From assembly GCF_000482725.1 (NCBI RefSeq), contig NZ_KI519478.1:8377-48390 (forward strand): a DNA stretch of 40,014 nt. Reading direction: 5' to 3'. The notes under the pieces were generated by a model. The model was not told the DNA's origin. It was given only the letters and a program-made list of their open reading frames with translations, and did no database searches. How positions within the stretch are numbered: the first letter of the stretch is position 1; each line of letters opens with the position of its first letter. The translations under genes were made by a program, and so were the position numbers. The DNA comes from Psychromonas arctica DSM 14288 (GTDB lineage Bacteria > Pseudomonadota > Gammaproteobacteria > Enterobacterales > Psychromonadaceae). Below are positions 1 to 7,617 of this stretch, piece after piece.

Positions 1-102
1 AGTTACTTATCAAGCTGTAAAAAGCAGGGAGTAAGTGGCTCTACTGCTTTAACGCTATTGTTGAATGGCATGCTACCTAATATTTTTATCCCTGCTGAGT
101 AG
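1..102 (+). CDS. C-terminal end of an unrecognised protein (partial)
   Basis: Frame 1 is open from the first base for 33 codons and ends in TAG at 100-102; the other two plus frames stop within the first 33 bases. The peptide is mildly hydrophobic (ALTLLLNGMLPNIFIP near its end). It would be convergent with the prephenate dehydratase gene. I do not recognise the family, and 33 codons are too few to exclude chance. The rest of the gap, 103-305, is AT-rich with no clear gene. Confidence 0.3.
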   Translation, partial: SYLSSCKKQGVSGSTALTLLLNGMLPNIFIPAE

Positions 103-305
103 TTACTAAATTATTACATTTAAAAACGATCGTTCAAACAATAACCAATTTTAAACCTAGTGTAAAATTTATTATTAATGATCAGTGATCATCAACCTAC
201 TCTTAGCGTTATTTTAATATTTATTATTTTTACAAAAATGTTAACGAGCTAATAACCGATAAAGTTGGGCAGTAACTTAGTGAATTGACAACTATTTGAA
301 TAGTT

Positions 306-1151
306 TTAATTGACAGCTTTGATATAAGAACCAATCACTGTTACTGCATATTGAGCTTGAATTTCAACTAACGCAGAGGCAATATGCTCTTCTTCTTGAT
401 GTCCATCTATATCAATAAAAAAGTGGTAGTTACCTATTTGTGAACGAGTAGGACGAGACATAATAGAGGTTAAATTTACTTTTTGCATTGCAAAAGCGCT
501 GACAATACTACCTAAAACACCGGGGCAATCTTGTTTGTTATTAACAACTAAAGTGGTTTTATATTCTTTACCCAGGATCCGTGCTTGAGGTGTTTCAGAA
601 AGCACTAAAAAACGTGTTTGATTATTAGCATAATTGGTCACATCATTATCAACGATGATTGCTTCAGTCGCATGTGATAAGGCATGTTGCGGAATAATTG
701 CACCAGCCGATTTACCTTTTTGTTGCGCTAACACCAAGGATTCAATATTACTTTGAGTATTGTGTATTCTCACCCCTTCCAACCCATTGATGAATTCAGA
801 GCATTGTCCATGAGCAACAAACTGAACATACAAATCACGTAGATCAGAGAACTGCTCACAAAATCCAACAAATGAGAATTGAATCGGCAATAACAGTTCA
901 GAAATAACAAATAGTTTAGTATCCAATAATTGGTCTAAAACCACCTGCACATAACCTTCAGATAAATTTTCAATGGGTAAAACACCTAATTGACAGTCTT
1001 TACCGACGGCTTGAAAAGTTTGTGACAGCGTAGAATAATATTTAATATCCGCGCAGGGAACGGGATCTTTATCTTGAATAGCTTGAATATATTGCTTAGT
1101 AGCGAGATCTGAGAATGTATCTTTTGGGCCAAGTGTCGCGATAGTAAGCAT
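306..1151 (-). CDS. pheA: Prephenate dehydratase (monofunctional, with ACT domain)
   Basis: Converts prephenate to phenylpyruvate, the committed step of phenylalanine synthesis, in the cytoplasm. The protein (281 aa) opens with the family signature LGPKDTFS at residues 8-15. The catalytic-domain motif NQTRFLVL follows at about 177-184. A regulatory ACT domain starts near residue 198 (TTLVVNNKQDCPGVLGSIVSAF, then MSRPTRS and the GNYHFFIDIDGH strand), which in the family binds phenylalanine for feedback inhibition. No chorismate mutase domain is present, unlike the bifunctional E. coli P-protein. The ATG at 1151 is supported by the immediate start of the dehydratase domain; the ribosome site is weak. 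It lies about 30 bases past the rpoH terminator. Confidence 0.93.
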   Translation of the reverse strand: MLTIATLGPKDTFSDLATKQYIQAIQDKDPVPCADIKYYSTLSQTFQAVGKDCQLGVLPIENLSEGYVQVVLDQLLDTKLFVISELLLPIQFSFVGFCEQFSDLRDLYVQFVAHGQCSEFINGLEGVRIHNTQSNIESLVLAQQKGKSAGAIIPQHALSHATEAIIVDNDVTNYANNQTRFLVLSETPQARILGKEYKTTLVVNNKQDCPGVLGSIVSAFAMQKVNLTSIMSRPTRSQIGNYHFFIDIDGHQEEEHIASALVEIQAQYAVTVIGSYIKAVN

Positions 1152-1179
1152 AGAATACCGAGTTGTTCTTAGAGAGTAG

Positions 1180-1207
1180 AAATAAAAAGGTGAGCCTTAG
1201 CTCACCT
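1180..1207 (-). terminator. Rho-independent terminator of rpoH
   Basis: Read on the minus strand, an 8-bp perfect stem (AGGTGAGC/GCTCACCT, tetraloop) is followed at once by TTTTTATTT. It starts 18 bases after the rpoH stop codon and separates rpoH from pheA. Confidence 0.85.
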
Positions 1208-1224
1208 AATAATATGCTAACTAT

Positions 1225-2073
1225 TTAGAAGTCCATGTTAGTTTTTAATTTCTTAAGGGCATTCGCTTCTAACTGACGAACACGCTCCGCAGAAATATCA
1301 TAACGCGCAGCTAAATCGTGTAAAGTGGCTTTTGGCTCGCTTAACCAACGAGAATTTAAAATATCTTGACTACGTGCATCTAACGTTGATAACGCTGAAT
1401 ACAATTTATTCTTTGTATGAGACTCAGTATTTTCTTGCTCAATTTGAGTTTCAACGCTTGCACTTTTATCTTCAAGATAGTGCATCGGTGCAAAGGTATT
1501 GTCATCATCGTCATTAACACTTAAATCAAATGACTGATCTTGAGCATTTAAACGTGACTCCATTTCAAGTACATCTTTAGTACTTACATTTAACTCTTCA
1601 GCAACCGCTTCTACTTCTTCTTTTTTGAACCAACCTAAACGTTTTTTAGATTTACGCAAATTGAAGAATAACTTTCGTTGTGCTTTTGTCGTTGCAATTT
1701 TTACAACACGCCAATTACGGATAACGTACTCATGAATTTCTGCTTTAATCCAATGCACAGCAAAAGAAACAAGACGTACCCCAACCGTTGGGTCAAAGCG
1801 TTTAACCGCTTTCATTAATCCTACATTACCTTCTTGAATTAGATCCGCTTGTGCTAAGCCGTAACCAGCATAACTTTTAGCAATGTAAGCAACAAATCGT
1901 AGATGCGACATAACTAATTTTTTTGCGGCTTCTAAATCACCTTTGTAATATAGACGCTCTGCTAACTCTTGCTCTTCTTCAGCACTTAGCTTAGCAAATG
2001 AGTTTACAGATTGAACATAGGCTCCAATACTTCCTTGAGGAACTAGACTCATTGAATTTATTGTATCACTCAT
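1225..2073 (-). CDS. rpoH: RNA polymerase sigma-32 (heat-shock sigma factor)
   Basis: Directs RNA polymerase to heat-shock promoters (chaperones, proteases). The protein is 282 aa, the usual length. Region 2 is clear ([19 protein letters not shown] at about residues 77-95, then [15 protein letters not shown]). The RpoH-specific box [18 protein letters not shown] follows near 132-149. Region 4 closes the protein with the helix-turn-helix [22 protein letters not shown] good ribosome site (AAGGTGA) precedes the ATG. As in E. coli it lies downstream of ftsYEX, but here one small gene is inserted between ftsX and rpoH. Translation of rpoH is thermosensor-controlled in enterics; I could not establish such a fold here. 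Confidence 0.97.
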   Translation of the reverse strand: MSDTINSMSLVPQGSIGAYVQSVNSFAKLSAEEEQELAERLYYKGDLEAAKKLVMSHLRFVAYIAKSYAGYGLAQADLIQEGNVGLMKAVKRFDPTVGVRLVSFAVHWIKAEIHEYVIRNWRVVKIATTKAQRKLFFNLRKSKKRLGWFKKEEVEAVAEELNVSTKDVLEMESRLNAQDQSFDLSVNDDDDNTFAPMHYLEDKSASVETQIEQENTESHTKNKLYSALSTLDARSQDILNSRWLSEPKATLHDLAARYDISAERVRQLEANALKKLKTNMDF

Positions 2074-2183
2074 GTTTCACCTTAATACTTGAAGTTTTAA
2101 TAATAAGTGTTTCGATACTAACCAAACACTCTATATTATACAGTAGCAAATTGAAAATAAAATATTTTACTTGCCTAATAACC

Positions 2184-2507
2184 CTAACTGGCTATCAAAA
2201 AGTTGAAGTAACATTTTTTATCTAACTTGCGTTTTACATAACGGGATAACCAATATTGTCCGATACTATGATGTTGAAAAACATCTCGAAAATGTAATGA
2301 ATTGATACGCATAATCTGACCTTCAAATAGATCAAAAGTTCCGTAAGCAATCAAGCGCCCATCAATACGAATAACAAGAATTTCTTTACAATCAGCAATC
2401 AAATCGATCAGCTTCATGCCTTTATGGAAGGCCATTTGCTCTTGAATGAGCACCTGACATGTCGGTGACGAAATGGGTAACAACTGAATATCAACATTTT
2501 TTTTCAT
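2184..2507 (-). CDS. Small protein of unknown function between ftsX and rpoH
   Basis: A 107-aa reading frame starting at MKKNVDIQLL. The internal ATG at 2507 is preferred over one 48 bases upstream because CAGGTG sits about 5 bases before it. There is no signal peptide or membrane segment; the C-terminus is basic and aromatic (RYVKRKLDKKCYF). The stretch IRIDGRLIAYGTFDLFEGQIMRI resembles the closing strands of SPOA domains (FliN/FliM C-terminus: VNG-x-LIARGE...DG...RI), but the resemblance is weak and the first half does not clearly fit. It sits 110 bases upstream of rpoH and 161 bases downstream of ftsX on the same strand. I do not assign a function. Confidence 0.65.
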   Translation of the reverse strand: MKKNVDIQLLPISSPTCQVLIQEQMAFHKGMKLIDLIADCKEILVIRIDGRLIAYGTFDLFEGQIMRINSLHFRDVFQHHSIGQYWLSRYVKRKLDKKCYFNFLIAS

Positions 2508-2667
2508 AAAACACCTGAAATCAAATCCTCTAAGCAAACCCGTGAAGTAGATCACATATTACAGGCAAAACAAAAGAGATCAAGCAGTTAGTTTTTTATT
2601 TTTTTATAAAAAATTGGTGTTAATTTATTTCATAAGCGTCTTTAAACTACAACTATAATGATAAAAA

Positions 2668-3657
2668 CTACTTCGGTTCAATTTTCACAAGATATTGTTT
2701 TACCGAGATAAATGAAGCAATAAAACCTAATACAGCACCAACAATAAGTAGTGTGATAGATTCATCAAAATTCAATGATATGATTTGAAATTGTGCCTGA
2801 TAAAGGCCGGTTAAATTCATTACCCCTGACTCCAACCAAATAACCAGCACCCAAGAAAATAACCAAGCAATCACACCACCCAAAAATCCATACCAAGCTC
2901 CAATATATATATAAGGTAACTGGATAAAACTGTTGGTTGCTCCGACTAACTTTAAGACTTCTATTTCATCGCGCTGGTTAAGGATATTAAGCCGGATCGT
3001 ATTACTAACAATTAATAACACAGATAATAATAATAATGTTGCAATGCCAATCACCATATCAACCACTAGATAGAAAATAGCCTGTAACTTTTCTATCCAA
3101 TCAATATCAACACTCACCAAGTCAATATCTTGTTCTCGTTCAAGTTTAGCCACTAGCAATTTACTACCCGCGGTATTCATTGCAGATTTGACAGGGACAA
3201 CCACCAATACTGCGGGTAATGGGTTTTCATCTAAATAACTTAATGCCTTTGAAAAACCAGACATCTCTTTAAACTCTAACAATGCTTGATGACGGGAAAT
3301 ATAAGTAACGGCTTCAATATCTTCATACAAACCTAACTTATTAATCAGTACTTGCACCCGTTCTTCAGAAATATTCTTTTTTAAAAAAAGGCTTACCTCA
3401 GAAGCGCTATCCCATTGCCCACTCACGCGTTCTACATTTTTATAAACCACATGAAAAACAGTGGGTAAAGATAATGCAACACCCAACACGAGAATTGTCA
3501 TCAAGGTCGCAAACGGAGTTTTCCATAATTCAAAGAAACTATGAATAACCTGATGCACGTGCTGTACTAAAGTTGCCTTAACACGGCCAATAAAAGACAC
3601 TTTATTAATTTTAGGAGAGCCAGATAGCTTTCTTTTTGCACCCATCTTATTACTCAT
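2668..3657 (-). CDS. ftsX: Cell-division protein FtsX, permease-like subunit
   Basis: Membrane half of the FtsEX complex, which sits at the division septum and couples ATP hydrolysis by FtsE to activation of periplasmic murein hydrolases through EnvC-type partners. The 329-aa protein has a basic cytoplasmic N-terminus, a first membrane segment at about residues 50-72, a large periplasmic loop (about 73-190), then three more segments (about 196-220, 249-273 and 300-322). This is the standard four-segment FtsX layout with the conserved NTIRLNILNQRDEIEVLKLVGAT region after segment 2. Its start overlaps the end of ftsE by 8 bases, implying translational coupling. Confidence 0.95.
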   Translation of the reverse strand: MSNKMGAKRKLSGSPKINKVSFIGRVKATLVQHVHQVIHSFFELWKTPFATLMTILVLGVALSLPTVFHVVYKNVERVSGQWDSASEVSLFLKKNISEERVQVLINKLGLYEDIEAVTYISRHQALLEFKEMSGFSKALSYLDENPLPAVLVVVPVKSAMNTAGSKLLVAKLEREQDIDLVSVDIDWIEKLQAIFYLVVDMVIGIATLLLLSVLLIVSNTIRLNILNQRDEIEVLKLVGATNSFIQLPYIYIGAWYGFLGGVIAWLFSWVLVIWLESGVMNLTGLYQAQFQIISLNFDESITLLIVGAVLGFIASFISVKQYLVKIEPK

Positions 3658-4330
3658 TGCGTTCCCTTAATAAGCCGTCATTGATCATATCACCATCACG
3701 TAACGTGAGTGTACGGTAACGCATCTTAGCAATTAGTCCTAAATCATGTGTGGCAATTAACACGGACATACCAAATTGATTTAAAGATTCAAACAAGGTT
3801 AAAATTTCCAATGATAATTTAGGATCTAAATTACCCGTGGGTTCATCTGCTAATAATAAAGGAGGTTGATTAATAATAGCTCGGGCTATCCCTACTCGTT
3901 GTTGCTCGCCACCGGATAAATTGATAGGAAAGCTGCTTTCTTTCCCCGTTAATCCCACTTTATCTAAGGCGGCTAAACTACGTCGCTTAATTTCATAACG
4001 GCTATAACCTTCAATTAATAAAGGCAAACCAACATTTTCAAGTACGGTACGATTCATCAATAAACGATGATCTTGAAAGATCATACCAATATGACGGCGT
4101 AAATAGGGAATATCATTACCTTTGATATGACTGATATCATTACCATTTAAAACAATACGCCCAGTCGTAGGGCGTTCCATTAGACTCACCAGCTTTAATA
4201 AAGTGCTTTTACCAGAACCAGAGTGACCGGTAATAAAAGCCATTTCGCCTTGTTTTAAATGAAAGTCTACTTTATTTAAAGCGATTTGGTCATCGGCATA
4301 AATTTTGCTGACTTCTTCAAATAATATCAT
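3650..4330 (-). CDS. ftsE: Cell-division ATP-binding protein FtsE
   Basis: ABC-type ATPase partner of FtsX. The 226-aa protein has Walker A GHSGSGKS at residues 35-42, the Q-loop at GMIFQDHRLL, the ABC signature LSGGEQQR, Walker B LLLADEPTGNLD and the switch histidine in ATHD. FtsE family hallmarks include the short length and the RLLMNRTVLENV segment. It starts 13 bases after the ftsY stop and overlaps ftsX by 8 bases, so ftsY-ftsE-ftsX form one operon as in E. coli. Confidence 0.97.
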   Translation of the reverse strand: MILFEEVSKIYADDQIALNKVDFHLKQGEMAFITGHSGSGKSTLLKLVSLMERPTTGRIVLNGNDISHIKGNDIPYLRRHIGMIFQDHRLLMNRTVLENVGLPLLIEGYSRYEIKRRSLAALDKVGLTGKESSFPINLSGGEQQRVGIARAIINQPPLLLADEPTGNLDPKLSLEILTLFESLNQFGMSVLIATHDLGLIAKMRYRTLTLRDGDMINDGLLRERNE

Positions 4331-4343
4331 TGTCTATTTTACC

Positions 4344-6116
4344 TTATGACTCATCTTCTTTAGAGAAAAGAGCATCAATAAACTCTTTGGCGTTAAACTC
4401 TCTTAAATCATCAATCCCCTCTCCCACTCCGATATAACGGATAGGTAACTTAAATTGATCGGCAATAGAGAAAATAATCCCCCCTTTTGCAGTACCATCA
4501 AGCTTAGTAAAGGTAACACCTGTCAAACCTACCGCTTGGTTGAATAATTTAACTTGGCTAATCGCGTTCTGACCAGTACCCGCATCAATTGTTAACATAA
4601 TTTCATGAGGGGCCGTTGGATCTTTTTTACGCATGATACGTACTACTTTCGCCAACTCGTCCATCAAGTGATCTTTATTTTGTAATCGGCCAGCTGTATC
4701 TGCAATTAATACATCGATACCCCGTGCTTGCGCGGCATCCATCGCATCAAACAAAACCGACGCACTATCTGCCCCCGTTTGCTGAGCAATAACAGGAATT
4801 TCATTACGCTCACCCCAAACTTGTAACTGCTCAACAGCGGCGGCACGGAACGTATCACCGGCAGCAAGCATTACTGATTTACCTTCATTTTGGAATTTTT
4901 TAGCTAATTTACCGATAGTAGTTGTTTTACCAACACCATTTACACCAACCATTAAAATAACATAAGGTTTTTTGGTCACATCAATCACTAAAGGTTTTTC
5001 AACTTCATGTAGTATGTCTGATAAGTCTTTTTTCAATAACTCATAAAGAACTTCTGCATCTTTTAACTGTTTGCGATTTGCATGCTCCGTTAAATTATCA
5101 ATAATACGTAATGTTGTCTCAACGCCGATATCCGCGACAATAAGTTGCTCTTCTAGTTCTTCAAATAGCTCATCATCAATTTTTTTGCCTTTAAATAACG
5201 ATAGTAAACCACTACCAATATTAAGCCGTGTTTTCTTTAAGCCTGCAGCAAAACGAGCAAAGAAACCTAATGTGTTTTTTTGTTTCTCTGCTTCAACTTC
5301 TTCTTCAGCAACTAACTTTGCCTCTATTTCAGCTTCTTGTACTGCCTCTTCATTTGCCTCACTTTCTACCTGTTGACGCGCTAACTCTGCATTTTTCTGT
5401 GCTTCTTGATATGCCAATCTTGCTTTAGCAGCCGCCTCTTGTTGAGCTACTATTTCAGCCTGACGTTGTGCTTCTTCCGCTGCCGCTTTTTCTCTTGCCT
5501 CAAGTTCAGCTTGCTTACGTGCTAATAGCTCTGCTCGTTTGACTGCTAACTCTCTTTCTAATAGCTCTGCTTGTTCTTTTTCTGCTCGCTCTTTTTCGGC
5601 TAGTTCAGCTTGATGTTTTTCAACTAGTTCAGCTTGACGCTTTGCTTCTTCGGCAGCAGCGATCTGTTGTGCTTCAAGCTCAGCTTGTTTGCGTGCTAAT
5701 AGCTCTGCTTGCTCTTTTTCAGCTCGCTCTTTTTCAACTAGCTCGGCTTCTTCGGCAGCAGCGATCTCTTGTGCTTCAAGTTCAGCCTGTTTACGCGCCA
5801 ATAGCTCTGCTTGCTGTTTTTCAGCACGCTCTTTTTCAACTAGCTCGGCTTGACGCTTTGCTTCTTCGGCAGCGGCGATCTCTTGTGCTTCAAGCTCAGC
5901 TTGTTTGCGCGCTAATAACTCTACTTGCTGTTTTTCTGCTAACTCTCTTTCTGCAAGTTCGGCTTGACGCTTTACCTCTTCAGCAGTGTCTTTTTCACTC
6001 GCTTCAAGTTCAGCTTGTTCACGCGCTAATAGCTCTGCTTGCTCTTTTTCTTCTTGCTCTGTTTTCTTAGCTGGTTTTTTTGAAAACCATGAAAACAATC
6101 CTTTCTTTATAGACAT
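4344..6116 (-). CDS. ftsY: Signal recognition particle receptor FtsY
   Basis: SRP receptor GTPase that docks ribosome-SRP complexes at the inner membrane. The C-terminal NG domain is complete: N domain from about residue 283 (LGFFARFAAGLKKTRLNIG, the lipid-binding helix), G1 GVNGVGKTT, DTFRAAAVEQL, G3 DTAGRLQNK, G4 TKLDGTAKGG and the closing GVGEGIDDLREF. The first 280 residues are an acidic, Glu/Ala/Gln-rich linker of imperfect repeats, making the protein 590 aa against about 500 in E. coli. The very N-terminus (MSIKKGLFSWFSKK) resembles the first membrane-targeting helix of enteric FtsY. It is divergent from rsmD, a conserved arrangement. Confidence 0.97.
   Translation of the reverse strand: MSIKKGLFSWFSKKPAKKTEQEEKEQAELLAREQAELEASEKDTAEEVKRQAELAERELAEKQQVELLARKQAELEAQEIAAAEEAKRQAELVEKERAEKQQAELLARKQAELEAQEIAAAEEAELVEKERAEKEQAELLARKQAELEAQQIAAAEEAKRQAELVEKHQAELAEKERAEKEQAELLERELAVKRAELLARKQAELEAREKAAAEEAQRQAEIVAQQEAAAKARLAYQEAQKNAELARQQVESEANEEAVQEAEIEAKLVAEEEVEAEKQKNTLGFFARFAAGLKKTRLNIGSGLLSLFKGKKIDDELFEELEEQLIVADIGVETTLRIIDNLTEHANRKQLKDAEVLYELLKKDLSDILHEVEKPLVIDVTKKPYVILMVGVNGVGKTTTIGKLAKKFQNEGKSVMLAAGDTFRAAAVEQLQVWGERNEIPVIAQQTGADSASVLFDAMDAAQARGIDVLIADTAGRLQNKDHLMDELAKVVRIMRKKDPTAPHEIMLTIDAGTGQNAISQVKLFNQAVGLTGVTFTKLDGTAKGGIIFSIADQFKLPIRYIGVGEGIDDLREFNAKEFIDALFSKEDES
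5430..6060 (-). repeat. Imperfect tandem repeats encoding the FtsY acidic linker
   Basis: The linker is built of repeated units close to AELLARKQAELEAQEIAAAEE followed by AKRQAELVEKERAEKQ, about 30-37 codons each, with at least three close copies between roughly 5640 and 5980 and more diverged ones on both sides. One unit lacks the AKRQ segment (AAAEEAELVEKERAEKEQ), which suggests deletion by slippage. The predicted structure is a long charged alpha helix. Long spurious open frames on the opposite strand here are a by-product of this composition. Confidence 0.8.
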
Positions 6117-6212
6117 TGATTAAAAACCTTACTAACAACCTGTTTACCCTGCTAAAATAGCAATCGTATTGAAATGCTATATTAACACTATGCTTGCCGG
6201 ACTAAAAATTAT

Positions 6213-6818
6213 ATGAGTAAAAATCATCGTACTTTAACCAAAGAAAACAATAGAAAATCAATGAGTGACGGATTTATCCGCTTAATCTCTGGTCAATGGC
6301 GAGGAAAAAAGCTTCCCGTTAAAGATAAACAAGGGTTGCGGCCGACAACAGATCGCACAAAAGAGACTCTTTTCAATTGGTTAATGCATGATATTCGAGA
6401 TGCAAATTGTTTAGATTGTTTTAGTGGAAGTGGAAGTTTAGGTTTCGAAGCGTTATCTCGTTATTGTCAATTTTGTACTTTCTTAGAGCTTGATAAACAA
6501 GTCGCTAAGCAGTTACAAATTAACTTAACCTCCTTAAACGTAGAAAATGCGCAAATTATTCAAGGCGACTCCCTAAAATACCTTAACCAAACCGCGACTC
6601 AAGACTACGATGTGGTTTTTATCGATCCGCCATTTAATCTAGGCTTAGCTCAACCTTGTATAGAACAATTAGAAGCAAATGGATATTTAGCCAATGGATG
6701 TCTTATTTATCTGGAAGTTGAAAACAGCTTAAACACGCTTCAAATCCCTAATAACTGGCAACTATTGAAAGAAAAAACATCAGGCCAAGTTCGTTATCAA
6801 TTATTTTCAAGAGGTTAA
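6213..6818 (+). CDS. rsmD: 16S rRNA (guanine966-N2)-methyltransferase
   Basis: Methylates G966 of 16S rRNA using S-adenosylmethionine. It shows the family opening RLISGQWRGKKLPV...GLRPTTDRTKETLFNWL, the SAM-binding motif LDCFSGSGSLGFEALSR (about residues 69-85) and the catalytic motif IDPPF (about 138-142). It is 201 aa. An internal ATG at 6261 (MSDGFIRL) would also retain the conserved core, and neither start has a strong ribosome site; the longer one matches the usual N-terminal extension. It is divergent from ftsY and followed 3 bases later by the DUF1145 gene. Confidence 0.94.
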   Translation: MSKNHRTLTKENNRKSMSDGFIRLISGQWRGKKLPVKDKQGLRPTTDRTKETLFNWLMHDIRDANCLDCFSGSGSLGFEALSRYCQFCTFLELDKQVAKQLQINLTSLNVENAQIIQGDSLKYLNQTATQDYDVVFIDPPFNLGLAQPCIEQLEANGYLANGCLIYLEVENSLNTLQIPNNWQLLKEKTSGQVRYQLFSRG

Positions 6819-6821
6819 ACA

Positions 6822-7085
6822 ATGACTTATTTTATTCCCTTTGCAAAATTTTTAATGATCATTATTTGGACCTTGTTGCTTGCTAATTTATTTTTCCCAT
6901 TCCCTGGAAAAGCTGCAATGGCCTTTTACTTTTTATTAGCTTTTGTGATTGTCATGCATGCGATCCAATTGTTAGTTATTTATGGGGCATTTGCTGAAAA
7001 GCTAAAATTAACCAAAAAAGAAGCTTTTGAAATTTTCTTTTTTGGTGTATTCAAAATGTGGCAATTAAAGTCACGTCTTATATAA
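6822..7085 (+). CDS. yhhL: DUF1145 small membrane protein (YhhL-like)
   Basis: An 87-aa inner-membrane protein with hydrophobic segments at about residues 7-26 and 33-55 and an amphipathic C-terminal part (FEIFFFGVFKMWQLK). The length, the FPFPGKAAMAFYFLLAFVIVMHAIQ pattern and the position directly after rsmD identify the DUF1145/YhhL family, whose function is unknown. AAGAGG, which ends the rsmD frame, acts as ribosome site, so the two genes are probably coupled. A bidirectional terminator follows at 7127-7162. Confidence 0.88.
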   Translation: MTYFIPFAKFLMIIIWTLLLANLFFPFPGKAAMAFYFLLAFVIVMHAIQLLVIYGAFAEKLKLTKKEAFEIFFFGVFKMWQLKSRLI

Positions 7086-7125
7086 ACACATTTACTATCA
7101 CCACACTTTTTTTAATATTACCCAA

Positions 7126-7308
7126 TAAAAAAGGGAGAGCATTATAAATGCCCTCCCTTTTTGTCGTCTTCATTTCATTCCATTGAGATTGACCGCATCC
7201 CTGTGGCTCCATGACAATGCTTTTCCAAGCTGATCCCCTTGCCAATCCTTTGGCGGTTCCTTATCCTTGTAAACAGTTCCACTGCATCAATGCTACTTCC
7301 TTTACTTG
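7126..7308 (-). ncRNA. csrB: CsrB/RsmB-family regulatory RNA (candidate)
   Basis: Read on the minus strand, about 120 bases contain ten GGA triplets (plus-strand TCC at 7298, 7278, 7264, 7258, 7246, 7234, 7224, 7208, 7198 and 7179), several in the AAGGA or CAGGGA context bound by CsrA. Two sit in hairpin loops: GCCAAAGGATTGGC (7241-7254) and GCTTGGAAAAGC (7219-7230). The segment ends in GGGAGGGCATTTATAATGC-CTCCC-type terminator followed by TTTTTTATT, closely resembling the E. coli CsrB terminator. A TATACT -10 box lies at 7315-7320, predicting a transcript of about 180 bases. CsrB RNAs titrate the translational repressor CsrA. The location beside rsmD/kdsD differs from E. coli. Which paralogue (CsrB or CsrC) cannot be told. 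Confidence 0.78.
7127..7162. terminator. Bidirectional terminator between yhhL and the CsrB-like RNA
   Basis: A long hairpin (GGGAG and GCATT arms with their complements, one A/C mismatch between them) has A/T runs on both outer sides, so it can stop yhhL transcription on the plus strand and forms the 3' end of the regulatory RNA on the minus strand. Confidence 0.85.
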
Positions 7309-7320
7309 TTAATGAGTATA

Positions 7321-7544
7321 AGAAATTATTAACAATAAGTGACTGCATGAAATAATAAATAGTTTCTAAACACTAAAAAAACACATACAAATTGTTAAAA
7401 AGTCTAGTATTCAGACTGTTAAATTAAATTGATGAGATATGGAGAGAGATTTCTTTTTTAAATAAAGCAAATAACAGTATCAAGGATGGTTGATCTCTTA
7501 GGGTAAGTTTATCTCTGTGTAGAATAAGCCGCAGCCAATAATAA
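7321..7544 (-). promoter_or_regulatory. Upstream region of the CsrB-like RNA with a possible UvrY/GacA half-site
   Basis: This AT-rich stretch has no gene. GATCTCTTA at 7492-7500 matches half of the enteric BarA/UvrY palindrome upstream of csrB, and lies about 185 bases from the predicted RNA start, near the distance used in E. coli. The other half is poorly conserved, so this is a suggestion only. Confidence 0.3.
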
Positions 7545-7566
7545 AAAAGTCACCGTAGTGACTTTT
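7545..7566 (-). terminator. Terminator downstream of kdsD
   Basis: A 9-bp perfect stem (AAAAGTCAC/GTGACTTTT, loop of four) is followed on the minus strand by TTATTATT. It lies 51 bases past the kdsD stop codon. Confidence 0.75.
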
Positions 7567-7617
7567 AATGATGCATATTTTAATAGGTTTAGCTTTTTGC
7601 ATAGAGAATATCTTTGG

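Noticed and set aside
5642-6070. Leu/Ala-rich open frame of 142 codons on the plus strand
   Set aside because: Antisense by-product of the repetitive ftsY linker, with no ribosome site.
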